Source: Streptococcus oralis (GTDB lineage Bacteria; Bacillota; Bacilli; Lactobacillales; Streptococcaceae). From it: a stretch of 64,000 nucleotides of DNA. Location of the stretch: contig NZ_CP046523.1 in NCBI RefSeq assembly GCF_021497885.1, positions 353,501 to 417,500 on the forward strand, given 5' to 3'. Positions within the stretch are counted from its first letter, which is position 1, and each line of letters begins with the position of its first letter. Of this stretch, positions 38,657 through 47,556 are shown piece by piece. Made by a program: the position numbers and the translations under genes. The notes below the pieces were generated by a model. That model was not told the origin of the DNA, ran no database searches, and was given only the letters and a program-made list of their open reading frames with translations.

Positions 38657-38693
38657 GCAAAACGCTTGACATATTTTAGAAACGTGATAAAAT
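38657..38693 (+). promoter_or_regulatory. scrA promoter with overlapping operator
   Basis: TTGACA (38666-38671), a 16-base spacer and TAAAAT (38688-38693). The CG-centred palindrome GCAAAACGCTTGAC (38657-38670) covers the -35, ideal for repression by ScrR. The intergenic region 38382-38758 holds these sites and a hairpin with arms TTTTTGAGG/CCTCAAAAA (38581-38612), but no gene. Confidence 0.75.
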
Positions 38694-38758
38694 AATAGTC
38701 GTAGGGCGAATAAAATCGCTTTCAAACAAGAACAAAATTTTATAAGGAGATTTTTGCT

Positions 38759-40696
38759 ATGGATTATAGTAAAGTTGCTACCGAGGTCATTGAGGCTGTT
38801 GGTAAAGAGAATCTTGTAGCTGCAGCACATTGTGCGACCCGCCTTCGTCTGGTATTAAAAGATGAAGCAAAAGTGAACCAAGCAGCTCTAGATAACAATG
38901 CTGATATTAAAGGTACATTTAGCACAAACGGACAATACCAAATTATTATTGGTCCCGGAGATGTTAACTTTGTATATGCAGAAATTATCAAAAAAACAGG
39001 TTTGAAAGAAGCTTCCACAGATGATTTAAAAGAGATTGCGAATAAAGACAAAAAATTTAATCCATTGATGGATTTGATTAAGCTTTTGTCAGATATCTTC
39101 GTTCCAATTATTCCTGCATTGGTTGCAGGTGGTCTTTTGATGGCATTGCGTAACTTCTTGACATCACCAGACTTATTTGGACCTCAATCAATTGAAGACA
39201 TGTACCCTGCTATCAAAGGGATTTCAGCGATGATTCAATTGATGTCTGCTGCTCCATTTATGTTCTTGCCTGTTTTGGTAGGTATTTCAGCAGCTAAACG
39301 CTTTGGAGCAAACCAATTCCTTGGTGCAGCTATTGGTATGATTATGACCACACCAGATTTAGGTGGTAAAGAAGCTTTTTGGGATATTTTAGGTTACCAT
39401 GTTACACAAACAAACTACGCTTACCAAGTTATTCCAGTTCTTGTGGCTGTCTGGTTGTTGGCAACTTTAGAAAAATTCTTCCACAAAAAATTGCCATCTG
39501 CAGTTGACTTTACTTTCACACCGCTTTTATCAGTTATGATTACAGGATTCCTAACTTTTACAGTTATTGGTCCTGTGATGTTGGTGGTTTCTGATGCCAT
39601 TACTAATGCTATTGTATGGTTATACAATACTACAGGTGCATTTGGTATGGGGCTCTTTGGTGGAACATATTCATTGATTGTTATGACAGGGCTTCACCAA
39701 TCATTCCCTGCTATTGAAACACAGTTATTGTCGGCATACAATAATAACGGTACTGGATTTGGTGACTACATCTTTGTTGTTGCTTCAATGGCAAACGTTG
39801 CGCAAGGTGCAGCCACTCTTGCTATCTACTTCTTGACTAAAAATGCTAAAACTAAAGGCTTGTCAAGTTCTGCAGCTGTCTCTGCTTTCCTTGGTATTAC
39901 TGAGCCTGCCCTATTTGGGGTGAACTTGAAATACAAATTCCCATTCTTCTGTGCTCTTGCTGGTTCAGCAGTCGGTGCCTTTGTTGCAGGCTTGACCCAT
40001 GTCATTGCTGTTTCTTTGGGAGCAGCTGGATTTATCGGATTCCTATCTATTAAAGCAGGTTCAATCCCTATGTATGTAGTTGCAGAAGTGATTTCATTTG
40101 CCACAGCTTTTGCCTTGACTTATTTCTATGGTAAAACAAAAGCAGCAGGTGTCTTTGCTGATGAAGCCGCAACGGCAACTGCAGAAACAGTTGCTGAAAC
40201 TACAGTAGAAGCGCCAGTAGTGGAAGAGTCTGATACTCTTCAAAATGAAACACTTGTAACTCCTATCGTTGGTGATGTAGTTGCCCTTGAGAATGTTAAC
40301 GATCCAGTCTTTTCAAGTGGTGCAATGGGACAAGGAATCGCAGTGAAACCAAGCCAAGGCGTGGTTTACGCACCAGCTGATGCAGAAGTATCGATCGCCT
40401 TTGCCACAGGACATGCTTACGGTTTGAAGACAGCAAATGGAGCTGAGATCTTGATCCACGTTGGTATCGATACTGTATCTATGAATGGTGAAGGTTTTGA
40501 ACAAAAGGTTGCTCAAGGCGACAAGGTCAAAGCTGGTGATGTTCTCGGAACCTTTGATTCAAGCAAAATCGCTGCTGCAGGTCTTGACGACACAACAATG
40601 GTTATCGTAACCAACACAGCAGACTACGCTTCTGTGACACCAGTCGCAAGCGGTTCAGTTGTCAAGGGTGACGCTATCATCGAAGTGAAAGCCTAG
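38759..40696 (+). CDS. scrA: Sucrose-specific PTS transporter, IIBCA components
   Basis: Imports and phosphorylates sucrose. 645 residues in one chain: an IIB domain at the N-terminus with the phospho-Cys25 in [10 protein letters not shown], a IIC membrane domain (about 105-460, many helices), an Ala/Glu/Thr-rich linker near 465-500 and an IIA domain of the glucose class with the phospho-His567 in ILIHVGIDT. This B-C-A order matches streptococcal ScrA. Divergent from scrB and followed by a terminator and scrK. Confidence 0.97.
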   Translation: MDYSKVATEVIEAVGKENLVAAAHCATRLRLVLKDEAKVNQAALDNNADIKGTFSTNGQYQIIIGPGDVNFVYAEIIKKTGLKEASTDDLKEIANKDKKFNPLMDLIKLLSDIFVPIIPALVAGGLLMALRNFLTSPDLFGPQSIEDMYPAIKGISAMIQLMSAAPFMFLPVLVGISAAKRFGANQFLGAAIGMIMTTPDLGGKEAFWDILGYHVTQTNYAYQVIPVLVAVWLLATLEKFFHKKLPSAVDFTFTPLLSVMITGFLTFTVIGPVMLVVSDAITNAIVWLYNTTGAFGMGLFGGTYSLIVMTGLHQSFPAIETQLLSAYNNNGTGFGDYIFVVASMANVAQGAATLAIYFLTKNAKTKGLSSSAAVSAFLGITEPALFGVNLKYKFPFFCALAGSAVGAFVAGLTHVIAVSLGAAGFIGFLSIKAGSIPMYVVAEVISFATAFALTYFYGKTKAAGVFADEAATATAETVAETTVEAPVVEESDTLQNETLVTPIVGDVVALENVNDPVFSSGAMGQGIAVKPSQGVVYAPADAEVSIAFATGHAYGLKTANGAEILIHVGIDTVSMNGEGFEQKVAQGDKVKAGDVLGTFDSSKIAAAGLDDTTMVIVTNTADYASVTPVASGSVVKGDAIIEVKA

Positions 40697-40723
40697 TCCT
40701 CTTCAAAAATCAAATCTAAAAAC

Positions 40724-40756
40724 AAAACGAACAAATATCATGTTTGTTCGTTTTTA
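40724..40756 (+). terminator. Intrinsic terminator after scrA
   Basis: AAAACGAACAAA/TTTGTTCGTTTT perfect 12-bp stem with a T run. Confidence 0.92.
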
Positions 40757-40818
40757 CTTGGATGGTAAGATTTACAGAGGAAAATCTAAAATATTGAGAA
40801 ATCTAGCTCTTTAAAATG

Positions 40819-40827
40819 TGCTATAAT
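40819..40827 (+). promoter_or_regulatory. Extended -10 promoter of scrK
   Basis: TGCTATAAT at 40819-40827, 28 bases before the ATG. No convincing -35 at 17 bases, so the TG extension probably matters. Confidence 0.65.
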
Positions 40828-40854
40828 AGAGAAAACAAAGATAAGAGGTTTATC

Positions 40855-41742
40855 ATGACAAAATTATATGGAAGCTTAGAAGCGGGCGGTACAAAGTTCG
40901 TCTGTGCTGTCGGAGATGAAAATTTTAACATTGTAGAAAAAACACAATTTCCTACAACAACTCCTATCGAGACGATCGATAAAACCATCGAATTCTTTTC
41001 AAAATTCGATAATCTTGCAGGCCTTGCCATCGGTTCCTTCGGTCCCATTGATATCGACAAAAACTCAAAAACCTATGGCTTTATCACAACGACTCCAAAA
41101 CCTCACTGGGCAAATGTAGACCTACTTGGTGCCCTTCGTCGTGCCCTCAACGTACCCATGTATTTCACAACCGACGTAAACAGCTCTGCCTATGGTGAAG
41201 TAGTTGCTCGTAACAATGCTGGTGGCCGTATCGAAAACTTGGTTTACTACACGATCGGTACAGGGATCGGTGCAGGTGTTATCCAACGTGGTGAGTTTAT
41301 CGGTGGTGTCGGTCACCCTGAGATGGGTCACTACTATGTGGCTAAACACCCAATGGATGTAGAAAAAGAATTTAATGGGGTTTGTCCTTTCCACAAGGGA
41401 TGTTTGGAAGGCTTTGCAGCTGGACCAAGTTTGGAAGCTCGTACAGGTGTTCGCGGTGAAAATATTGAACTCAACAGCTCTGTCTGGGACGTTCAAGCCT
41501 ACTATATCGCTCAAGCTGCGGTCAATGCTACAGTGACTTTCCGTCCCGACGTGATCGTCTTTGGTGGTGGGGTTATGGCCCAACAACACATGCTGGACCG
41601 TGTGCGTGAGAAATTTACAGCTCTTCTAAATGGTTACCTACCAGTACCAGATGTGCGTGACTACATTGTCACTCCAGCAGTCGCAGGCAATGGTTCTGCC
41701 ACACTTGGAAACTTTGTCCTTGCTAAGAGTGTCGCAAAATAA
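40855..41742 (+). CDS. scrK: Fructokinase (ROK family)
   Basis: Phosphorylates the fructose released by ScrB. 295 residues from ATG 40855, which follows AAGAGG by 8 bases; a longer frame would include the promoter. ROK features: N-terminal phosphate loop GSLEAGGTKFVCAVG (about 3-17), YTIGTGIGAGVI near 131-142, the zinc-site cluster GHPEMGH...CPFHKGCLEG with His and three Cys near 155-190. Completes the sucrose route with scrA and scrB. Confidence 0.96.
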   Translation: MTKLYGSLEAGGTKFVCAVGDENFNIVEKTQFPTTTPIETIDKTIEFFSKFDNLAGLAIGSFGPIDIDKNSKTYGFITTTPKPHWANVDLLGALRRALNVPMYFTTDVNSSAYGEVVARNNAGGRIENLVYYTIGTGIGAGVIQRGEFIGGVGHPEMGHYYVAKHPMDVEKEFNGVCPFHKGCLEGFAAGPSLEARTGVRGENIELNSSVWDVQAYYIAQAAVNATVTFRPDVIVFGGGVMAQQHMLDRVREKFTALLNGYLPVPDVRDYIVTPAVAGNGSATLGNFVLAKSVAK

Positions 41743-41750
41743 AACAAACA

Positions 41751-41784
41751 AAAAATCCGCTTGGGAAACCAAACGGATTTTTCT
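41751..41784. terminator. Bidirectional terminator between scrK and the TVP38-family gene
   Basis: AAAAATCCG+TTGG paired with CCAA+CGGATTTTT around a GAAA tetraloop. Confidence 0.88.
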
Positions 41785-41788
41785 ATTC

Positions 41789-42406
41789 TCAAAACATCTG
41801 CCAGAAGAAATCAATAATATAGGTCAAACCATAAGTATAAACCACTAGGGTAAAGGGCTTGGTCAAAACGATGATAATCATATAGCGTTTGAAGGTCATC
41901 TTGGTAAGGGCAGCCAGCATGCAGAGAAAGTCAGCCGGACTGACAGGCCAGATCATCATAAAGATAAAGAACCGCTCGAAACGATTGCCCTTATCTAGCC
42001 AACCGATGTACTTGTCATAGGTGCGCTTGCTGACGACCGACTGGACAAAGGCAGCTCCATAGAGTCGCACGAGGTAAAAGATAATGGCACAGCCAATCAC
42101 GATGCCGATATAGTTATAGATAGTTCCGATGATGTGTCCGTAAATAAAGACCCCAGCCACTGAGGTCAAAGCTCCCGGAATGATCGGAACAACGGTTTGT
42201 AGGATTTGTAAAAAGATAAAGAGTGGTGGCCCCCAAACCCCAGCTTGCTGGATAAAGGCTGATAGGGTTTCTTTGGACTGTAAAACTCCAGCCTGATAGG
42301 CCCAAATACAGAAAATCAGGGTGCCGACTCCCCCGACGATAGACGAAATATTGATGACTTGCTGTAGAAGGGGAGAAACAGCTTTCATTTGCTTATGCTG
42401 TGACAT
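41789..42406 (-). CDS. TVP38/TMEM64 (VTT-domain) membrane protein
   Basis: 205 residues with about five membrane helices. The stretch PIIPGALTSVAGVFIYGHIIGTIYNYIG is the VTT/SNARE-associated domain core shared with DedA proteins, which are now linked to lipid scrambling. It ends at the scrK terminator. AAGGAGTTTC lies before the ATG. The divergent helicase gene shares its upstream region. Confidence 0.88.
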   Translation of the reverse strand: MSQHKQMKAVSPLLQQVINISSIVGGVGTLIFCIWAYQAGVLQSKETLSAFIQQAGVWGPPLFIFLQILQTVVPIIPGALTSVAGVFIYGHIIGTIYNYIGIVIGCAIIFYLVRLYGAAFVQSVVSKRTYDKYIGWLDKGNRFERFFIFMMIWPVSPADFLCMLAALTKMTFKRYMIIIVLTKPFTLVVYTYGLTYIIDFFWQMF

Positions 42407-42529
42407 AGAAACTCCTTATAGATAGTATGGTTCTACTATACCATATTTTTCTTATAAAGACTAATTTGATTCCTTATCTTGCTTTTTATATAAGTGTGGT
42501 ACAATTAAAGGAGTAAGTCAAGAGATATA

Positions 42530-45175
42530 ATGGTGAAAGAAATGTTAGATTTAAAATTTAAAGGAAGATGGAGAAAGTACCAAAAGGAAGTCTTAGATCG
42601 TTTTCAGAACTATCAAACAGATGGCCATGTTCATCTAGTAGCTGCTCCAGGGTCTGGAAAGACAACCATTGGTATCGAGCTAATCGCTCGTTTTGGCAAC
42701 CCAGCCCTCATCTTAGTTCCGACTGTCACCATTCGTGAACAATGGGTAGATAGAATCCAAGATGCTTTTCTAGAGGATGGTCAGATGCTTTCAGACCTCG
42801 TTTCCCAAAACTTAAAGGAGATGAAGGCATTAACGATTGTGACCTATCAGGCTTTTCATAGCGCCATGAACCAATTGCAATCACAAGAAGATGGAGAAGC
42901 AGAGGATTTTGTGGGGTTTGATTTGCTTGCAAGTCTAAGAGCTCAGAAAGTTGCTACTCTTTGCTTGGACGAATGCCACCACCTGCGCAATGAATGGTGG
43001 AAAAGTCTGGAAACCTTTCGCAAGCAGTATGGACAGTTGCAAGTCGTCTCCCTGACAGCGACACCACCTTATGACAGCGAGCCTGAACTCTGGGAACGCT
43101 ATATCCGTATGTGTGGGGAAATTGACCAAGAAATTACGGTACCTGAACTAGTCAAGGAAGACACCCTCTGTCCTCATCAGGATTTTGTTTATATCTGTTC
43201 ACCAACAGCTGAAGAGTCGGAACACCTCAGGCAGTTTGAAGATAGAAAGTGGGAGTATATCCATCAGCTTTTGGTCAATCCTGACTTTCAAGCTCTAGTG
43301 TCAGGTTCAAAGGTACTCAAAGGAGACATGTCATCCGATGTTCTACTAGAAGACCCTAAGTACTTGTCGGCTATTTTGATCTATATGCATTCTCAAGGCT
43401 TGACCATTCCTGACTCTTTAGAGAATCTTTTGAGGGCGAAACGTCTGCCTCAGGTGAACTCCTACTGGCTCGAGCTGTTGTTGCAGAGCGTTCTCTATCA
43501 AACTCCAGATTGGTACGAGGATCCAGATGGATATAGGAAAAAGTTAGAGGCTGAGTTGAAGGCGCGTGGGTTGGTGGAAAAACGTCAGGTTTATCTGGTT
43601 AAGTCTAAGGCTTCTGACCAGCTTTTAACCCAATCTCTGGGGAAATTGTCTGGTATTGCAGATATTTTTCTGACTGAGTATAAGAGTATGGGACAGGATT
43701 TGCGACAACTTGTCTTGGCGGATTATATTCGTAAAGATTTTTCAATCTATCTGGGAGATAATCATGCAACCATTTCTCAGTTGGGGGTTCTCCCTTATTT
43801 TGAAAGCATTCGCCGAAAAGCTCAGGAGCAAGAGATACCTGTGTCTTTGGCTGTCTTGTCAGGTAGTGTCGTTATTTTGCCTACTGATGTGGCATCAGAG
43901 TTGAAGGAGCTCTTGCCTCAGGTTCGTCTCAGTTTTTCGTCTATTGGTCACTTGGATCAAAAGCATTATGTACAAGTCGTTTTTCCGAGCTCAGCTAAGG
44001 GAATCGTAGCAGCGGTGACGGAGCTTTTTCAACGAGGGCGGATTCAAGTCCTAGTCGGAACTAAATCTCTCCTTGGAGAGGGGTGGGATGCTCCTTGTGT
44101 CAACTCCCTAATCCTCGGAAGCTTTGTGGGGAGCTTTATGCTGAGTAACCAGATGCGGGGGCGTGCCATTCGTATCTGGCCGGGACATCCAGAAAAGACC
44201 AGTAACATCTGGCATCTGGTAGCCGTTCAAGCGCAGGCGCTCATCACTCTTCCTGGTGAGGAGCCAAGACCAGAGAGCAATCAGGATCTGCAAACCTTGT
44301 CTCGTCGTATGGAACATTTTCTTGGACTGGCCTATAATCAGGAGAGTATTGAGACCGGTTTGGATCGTTTGGATTTTCCAAAGCCCCCTTTTAAGAAAAA
44401 GCAAATCAGAGAGTATAACGAACGGATTAAGATGTTATCCAAGGATCGAGCAGGTTTGCGCAAAAAATGGTACGATTCTCTCGTAGTGGCAGATCAATTT
44501 GAGATTGTCACTGAAGTTGCGACTCAAAAACAGAAAATTCCAATCATGCTCCAGTTTGATGCATTAAAATGGGTACGCATGTCTTTGCTGCTGTTAGCAG
44601 TGGATTTATTGGTTTTGTTGTTTAGAATGAGACTGACTGGAGTTTGGTGGCTTACAGCAGCTTGTCTCCTCTTTTTGGCCTTTGCATCTTGGCGCTACCT
44701 CTGCTATAAGAGTCCCTATAAACGTTTGCAATCTCTGGGTGAGCAGATCCGAAAGGCTCTGCTAGATTCGGGGCATCTAACAGATGACCAATCTCGTGTT
44801 CAGGTAGAGGAGGATAAGGAAAATTATTTGGTTTTCGCCTATCTCAAGGGAGGTAGTATGAGAGATAAGGAATTGTTTGCGCAGACTGTGGGAGAATTCT
44901 TTGCTCCAGTGGACAACCAGCGCTATCTCTTGAAGACAGAGAAAGTCCGACAAGGTCAGTCACCTTACTATGTCGTGCCTAGTCTTTTTGAGAAGCGGAA
45001 GGAAGAAGCACAGAAATTCCTCGACTTTCTGAGGCCAACTATCGGACGCTATCACCTCGTCTACACACGAACAGAGGCCGGACGGAAAACCCTTCTCGAA
45101 GCTCGTATCAAAGCTCTCTCTAACAAAAACGACCGTATCTTGACTAAGAAGAAGGTTAAAAGCCGATTCGAGTAG
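42530..45175 (+). CDS. DEAD/DEAH-box (SF2) helicase-like protein with two predicted membrane helices
   Basis: 881 residues. SF2 motifs: I APGSGKTT (about 39-46), II LDECHH (about 144-149), III SLTATPP (about 174-180), and the second RecA domain with VGTKSLLGEGWDAPCVNSLI and QMRGRAIR (about 541-548). An insertion of some 230 residues separates the two cores. Unusually, residues about 681-700 and 706-726 are strongly hydrophobic (SLLLLAVDLLVLLF and VWWLTAACLLFLAFASW), predicting a membrane hairpin, followed by a soluble C-terminal domain. The start is uncertain: ATG 42530 or ATG 42542, neither with a strong ribosome site. An extended -10 (TGGTACAAT) lies near 42496. Function unknown; perhaps defence or membrane-associated nucleic acid processing. 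Confidence 0.85.
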   Translation: MVKEMLDLKFKGRWRKYQKEVLDRFQNYQTDGHVHLVAAPGSGKTTIGIELIARFGNPALILVPTVTIREQWVDRIQDAFLEDGQMLSDLVSQNLKEMKALTIVTYQAFHSAMNQLQSQEDGEAEDFVGFDLLASLRAQKVATLCLDECHHLRNEWWKSLETFRKQYGQLQVVSLTATPPYDSEPELWERYIRMCGEIDQEITVPELVKEDTLCPHQDFVYICSPTAEESEHLRQFEDRKWEYIHQLLVNPDFQALVSGSKVLKGDMSSDVLLEDPKYLSAILIYMHSQGLTIPDSLENLLRAKRLPQVNSYWLELLLQSVLYQTPDWYEDPDGYRKKLEAELKARGLVEKRQVYLVKSKASDQLLTQSLGKLSGIADIFLTEYKSMGQDLRQLVLADYIRKDFSIYLGDNHATISQLGVLPYFESIRRKAQEQEIPVSLAVLSGSVVILPTDVASELKELLPQVRLSFSSIGHLDQKHYVQVVFPSSAKGIVAAVTELFQRGRIQVLVGTKSLLGEGWDAPCVNSLILGSFVGSFMLSNQMRGRAIRIWPGHPEKTSNIWHLVAVQAQALITLPGEEPRPESNQDLQTLSRRMEHFLGLAYNQESIETGLDRLDFPKPPFKKKQIREYNERIKMLSKDRAGLRKKWYDSLVVADQFEIVTEVATQKQKIPIMLQFDALKWVRMSLLLLAVDLLVLLFRMRLTGVWWLTAACLLFLAFASWRYLCYKSPYKRLQSLGEQIRKALLDSGHLTDDQSRVQVEEDKENYLVFAYLKGGSMRDKELFAQTVGEFFAPVDNQRYLLKTEKVRQGQSPYYVVPSLFEKRKEEAQKFLDFLRPTIGRYHLVYTRTEAGRKTLLEARIKALSNKNDRILTKKKVKSRFE

Positions 45176-45184
45176 GGTAGGTAG

Positions 45185-45360
45185 CTATTCGAAGTTTCGA
45201 AGATATGAATTTCCTAAAGTTTAGATGTATTCTAAGCTTAGAATGATAAGAAATACATAAATTTATATGTATTCTAAGCTTCGAATGATCTATCTGAGAA
45301 AGTTTTAAGGTCTTCGAGCTTTCGAATAGTCGTCTTTCCTAAAGTTTAAATGTATTCTAA
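45185..45360. repeat. AT-rich inverted-repeat element with TTCGAA arms
   Basis: CTATTCGAAGTTTCGAAGA (45185-45203) and TCTTCGAGCTTTCGAATAG (45312-45330) form a 19-bp terminal inverted repeat with about two mismatches. Inside, the unit ATGTATTCTAAGCTT(A/C)GAAT appears twice, and CCTAAAGTTTA(G/A)ATGTATTCTAA appears at 45213 and again, outside the arms, at 45338. No open frame of note. It resembles a miniature non-autonomous element or a decayed repeat cluster. Confidence 0.6.
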
Positions 45361-45394
45361 AACTAGAAAAGTTAAAATCTAAAAAAAGTAAGAG

Positions 45395-45442
45395 TCCCTA
45401 TCTGACAGACGGGATATGTGTCCAGTCAGATAGGGATTTTTT
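45395..45442 (+). terminator. Intrinsic terminator in the gap after the helicase gene
   Basis: TCCCTATCTGAC/GTCAGATAGGGA perfect 12-bp stem with an 18-base loop and TTTTTT. It isolates the following ComE-like promoter from upstream transcription. Confidence 0.85.
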
Positions 45443-45474
45443 ATTTTGGAAATAAAAGATTTGCCCTGAGAAGT

Positions 45475-45542
45475 ACATTTTAGATGGAAATATTGACAGT
45501 TCAGAGGAAGGGGGACAAATCTTTTAAAGTAACTGTTAGAAT
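45475..45542 (+). promoter_or_regulatory. Second ComE-like promoter (upstream of the DUF6261-type gene)
   Basis: ACATTTTAG (45475-45483), exactly 12 bases, then ACAGTTCAG (45496-45504): one mismatch in each half from the ComE box. A -10 TAGAAT lies at 45537-45542, 32 bases after the second repeat, nearly the same geometry as the briC promoter in this window (31 bases). No clear -35. The match in spacing at two levels makes chance unlikely, but induction is not shown. Confidence 0.65.
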
Positions 45543-45603
45543 GGATTTATAAATTTAAGGGAAAACTCCTTTTTGAAATAATGAAAAAAGAAAGGTTATC
45601 ATC

Positions 45604-46365
45604 ATGACAAAAACATTTACCATCCGTCCGCTAAGCTACACCAACTTTACCAATCGTGAGTTTGAAAGTCTCATGGTAGATACGGGTCAACTACTAGAAG
45701 TTTTTGCCAAGGCACATAAGGACGAGCCTATGTATAGCAAGCATCTTGATTCCTTCAAGAGCAAGCTAGCAGATTTCCAAGGCCAACTCGCTATCGTAGA
45801 AAAGAAAGAGGCAACGAACCTGACCGAAGTCGATCGCAATCGTGACAGTGCCCTAGTTGGTCTCTTTACTCTTCATCGAGGATTTGCTAAGATCAAGGAG
45901 ACCAAACTCAAAGAAGCCCATGAGACCTTGAAACCAGTCTTTGCCAAGTACAAGGATATCACCAAACATAGCAATGATGTGGAAACAGCAGAAATTAAGA
46001 GTCTGCTCAAAACTCTCAGCGAAGAACCCTACCACACGGCAGTGACCAGTCTAGGACTGACACCCATGCTGACGGCGGTGATCAGTGCGCAGGAGGAGTA
46101 TGATAAGGTGGAAAGTCAGGCGCGTGCGCATAAGTCTGCCAAGGAGGTCGGCAAGACCAGACAAGTCCGTACCGAACTAACCAGCATCTACGACCTCTTT
46201 ATGCGCTATACCGCAGCCAGCGCAGAAGCCTATCCAGAAAAAGAACACCTGACCAAACTTCTCAAGGACCTGAATACAATCCGAGATAGTAAGCGACGAT
46301 TGACTGGTTCAGGTAAGAAGGATAAGAAAGTTAAAGTAGAAGAAGCAGAACAAGTAGCTGGATAA
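45604..46365 (+). CDS. DUF6261-type helical protein
   Basis: 253 residues, entirely predicted helical, no membrane segment or signal. It opens MTKTFTIRPLSYTNFTNREFE and continues with repeated amphipathic helices (LLEVFAKAHKDEPMYSK; NRDSALVGLFTLHRGFAKI; TAVTSLGLTPMLTAVISAQEEYDKVE), ending in a Lys/Glu-rich tail. This pattern is what I remember as DUF6261, a family of unknown function; unverified. AAAGGTTATC precedes the ATG. A ComE-like promoter upstream suggests competence induction. A strong terminator follows, so it is a single-gene unit. Confidence 0.75.
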   Translation: MTKTFTIRPLSYTNFTNREFESLMVDTGQLLEVFAKAHKDEPMYSKHLDSFKSKLADFQGQLAIVEKKEATNLTEVDRNRDSALVGLFTLHRGFAKIKETKLKEAHETLKPVFAKYKDITKHSNDVETAEIKSLLKTLSEEPYHTAVTSLGLTPMLTAVISAQEEYDKVESQARAHKSAKEVGKTRQVRTELTSIYDLFMRYTAASAEAYPEKEHLTKLLKDLNTIRDSKRRLTGSGKKDKKVKVEEAEQVAG

Positions 46366-46370
46366 AAATA

Positions 46371-46409
46371 AACGTCTTTAGATATATTATTATCTAAAGA
46401 CGTTTTTTT
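46371..46409 (+). terminator. Strong intrinsic terminator after the DUF6261-type gene
   Basis: AACGTCTTTAGATA/TATCTAAAGACGTT perfect 14-bp stem followed by T residues. Confidence 0.93.
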
Positions 46410-46419
46410 GGTAGATTCG

Positions 46420-46428
46420 TGGTATAAT
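46420..46428 (+). promoter_or_regulatory. Extended -10 promoter of the HEPN/AlbA_2 operon
   Basis: TGGTATAAT at 46420-46428, directly after the preceding terminator and about 80 bases before the first gene. Confidence 0.7.
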
Positions 46429-46509
46429 TTGAGTGAGTAATTCTCTAGAATTGTAATTGGGTATAACTTATATTTTAATTTATAAATTATTGTAATGAAG
46501 GAAGAGTTT

Positions 46510-47556
46510 ATGGTAGATTGTAATAACGAAGAAGAAAATAAAATGGAATCTGAGAAAGTCTCTAAAGAAATGAACTCAAAGATTTCAAGTTTAGAAGAAG
46601 TTAGAGTTAACTTTCAAAAAATCAATTTAGATATTTCTGAGAAGATGAGGCCGATTTCTGAGGCATGTTTAAAAATATTATCGCAAATAGAGATACCAAA
46701 AATAGATTTTAGTCCATTGCTTTCATTGATTGATAAGATAAATGAGTCGTATTCCTATACATTTAAATCCTTAATAGATACTTTTTCTTCAATTGATTTC
46801 GAAAAATATGAAAAAGACTTAGAGGAGCTTGATAAAAGAAAAATAGCACAATTCTTGCACTATGATATTTATCCTCCGTTATTATTCATTGATGAAATGG
46901 GATCATATGAAATAGAAAACCAAAAAGAAGCTAATATTGTACTGATGAACTATCTATCATTATGGGAGGAAAAATATGGTAGAACAGTTTATGATTTTGT
47001 TTCTAAATCTCTAAAAACATATAAAGAGATTTGTCAACTACAAAATCTTGAACAGCTAAAAATGTATAAAACAATGGTCATGTTTTGCTGTGAAAGAATT
47101 GAAAATGTACTTGCTAAACTCCAAATACAAGAACAAAAGAAAAAGCAATCTGAAATTAAAGTTTCTCAAAAATCGTTTAGAAATTTTATGGATTCTTTGA
47201 ATCATGATGAATACCTGAAAGAGTTAATTTCTCATATTGCTTATATTTCTGAATATCATGATAAAAGTTTTAGGGAGATAAACCTCTTCAAGAGATTTGA
47301 GGACTTAGACGAAGAATATGATGAAGAAACACTCCCTTTAAATAGAAATCTCTTTATGCATGGTTTGGTTGATGAAAAAAATGTGAATTATTTAATGGTT
47401 CAGAAAGCTATTTTAGCTTATTCTTTCTTCGTACAGCTGTATGTTTTAAAAACAAAAAATAGTAAAAAAGCTAGAATAAAAAGTCTTAGAAGAAAAGGAA
47501 TTTCTAGAATGTCAAAAAGCCAAAGGAGATTTTATGCTAACGAATCAAGAAATTGA
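46510..47556 (+). CDS. Hypothetical protein with C-terminal HEPN-type R-x4-H motif
   Basis: 348 residues, AT-rich, no membrane helices. The N-terminal ~90 residues are Glu/Lys/Ser-rich and probably coiled. The C-terminal helical region contains LPLNRNLFMHGL (about 285-296) followed by NVNYLMVQKAILAYSFF. R-N-L-F-M-H fits the R-x4-6-H catalytic motif of HEPN RNases, in the 'NR-x4-HG' form seen in many defence-linked HEPN proteins. A very basic tail follows (KKARIKSLRRK, KSQRRFY). ATG 46510 is preceded by AAGGAAGAG; an ATG 15 bases earlier has no ribosome site. It overlaps the next gene by 23 bases. RNase activity is inference. Confidence 0.75.
   Translation: MVDCNNEEENKMESEKVSKEMNSKISSLEEVRVNFQKINLDISEKMRPISEACLKILSQIEIPKIDFSPLLSLIDKINESYSYTFKSLIDTFSSIDFEKYEKDLEELDKRKIAQFLHYDIYPPLLFIDEMGSYEIENQKEANIVLMNYLSLWEEKYGRTVYDFVSKSLKTYKEICQLQNLEQLKMYKTMVMFCCERIENVLAKLQIQEQKKKQSEIKVSQKSFRNFMDSLNHDEYLKELISHIAYISEYHDKSFREINLFKRFEDLDEEYDEETLPLNRNLFMHGLVDEKNVNYLMVQKAILAYSFFVQLYVLKTKNSKKARIKSLRRKGISRMSKSQRRFYANESRN

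Noticed and set aside
43718..43732. cin-box-like TATTCGTA (ComX site) inside the helicase gene
   Set aside because: It is within coding sequence, in the wrong place for any gene start, and a single 8-mer is expected by chance.
45181..45370. Possible CRISPR-like array because of repeated ATGTATTCTAA units
   Set aside because: Only three imperfect units with irregular spacing and inverted terminal arms, no cas genes nearby.
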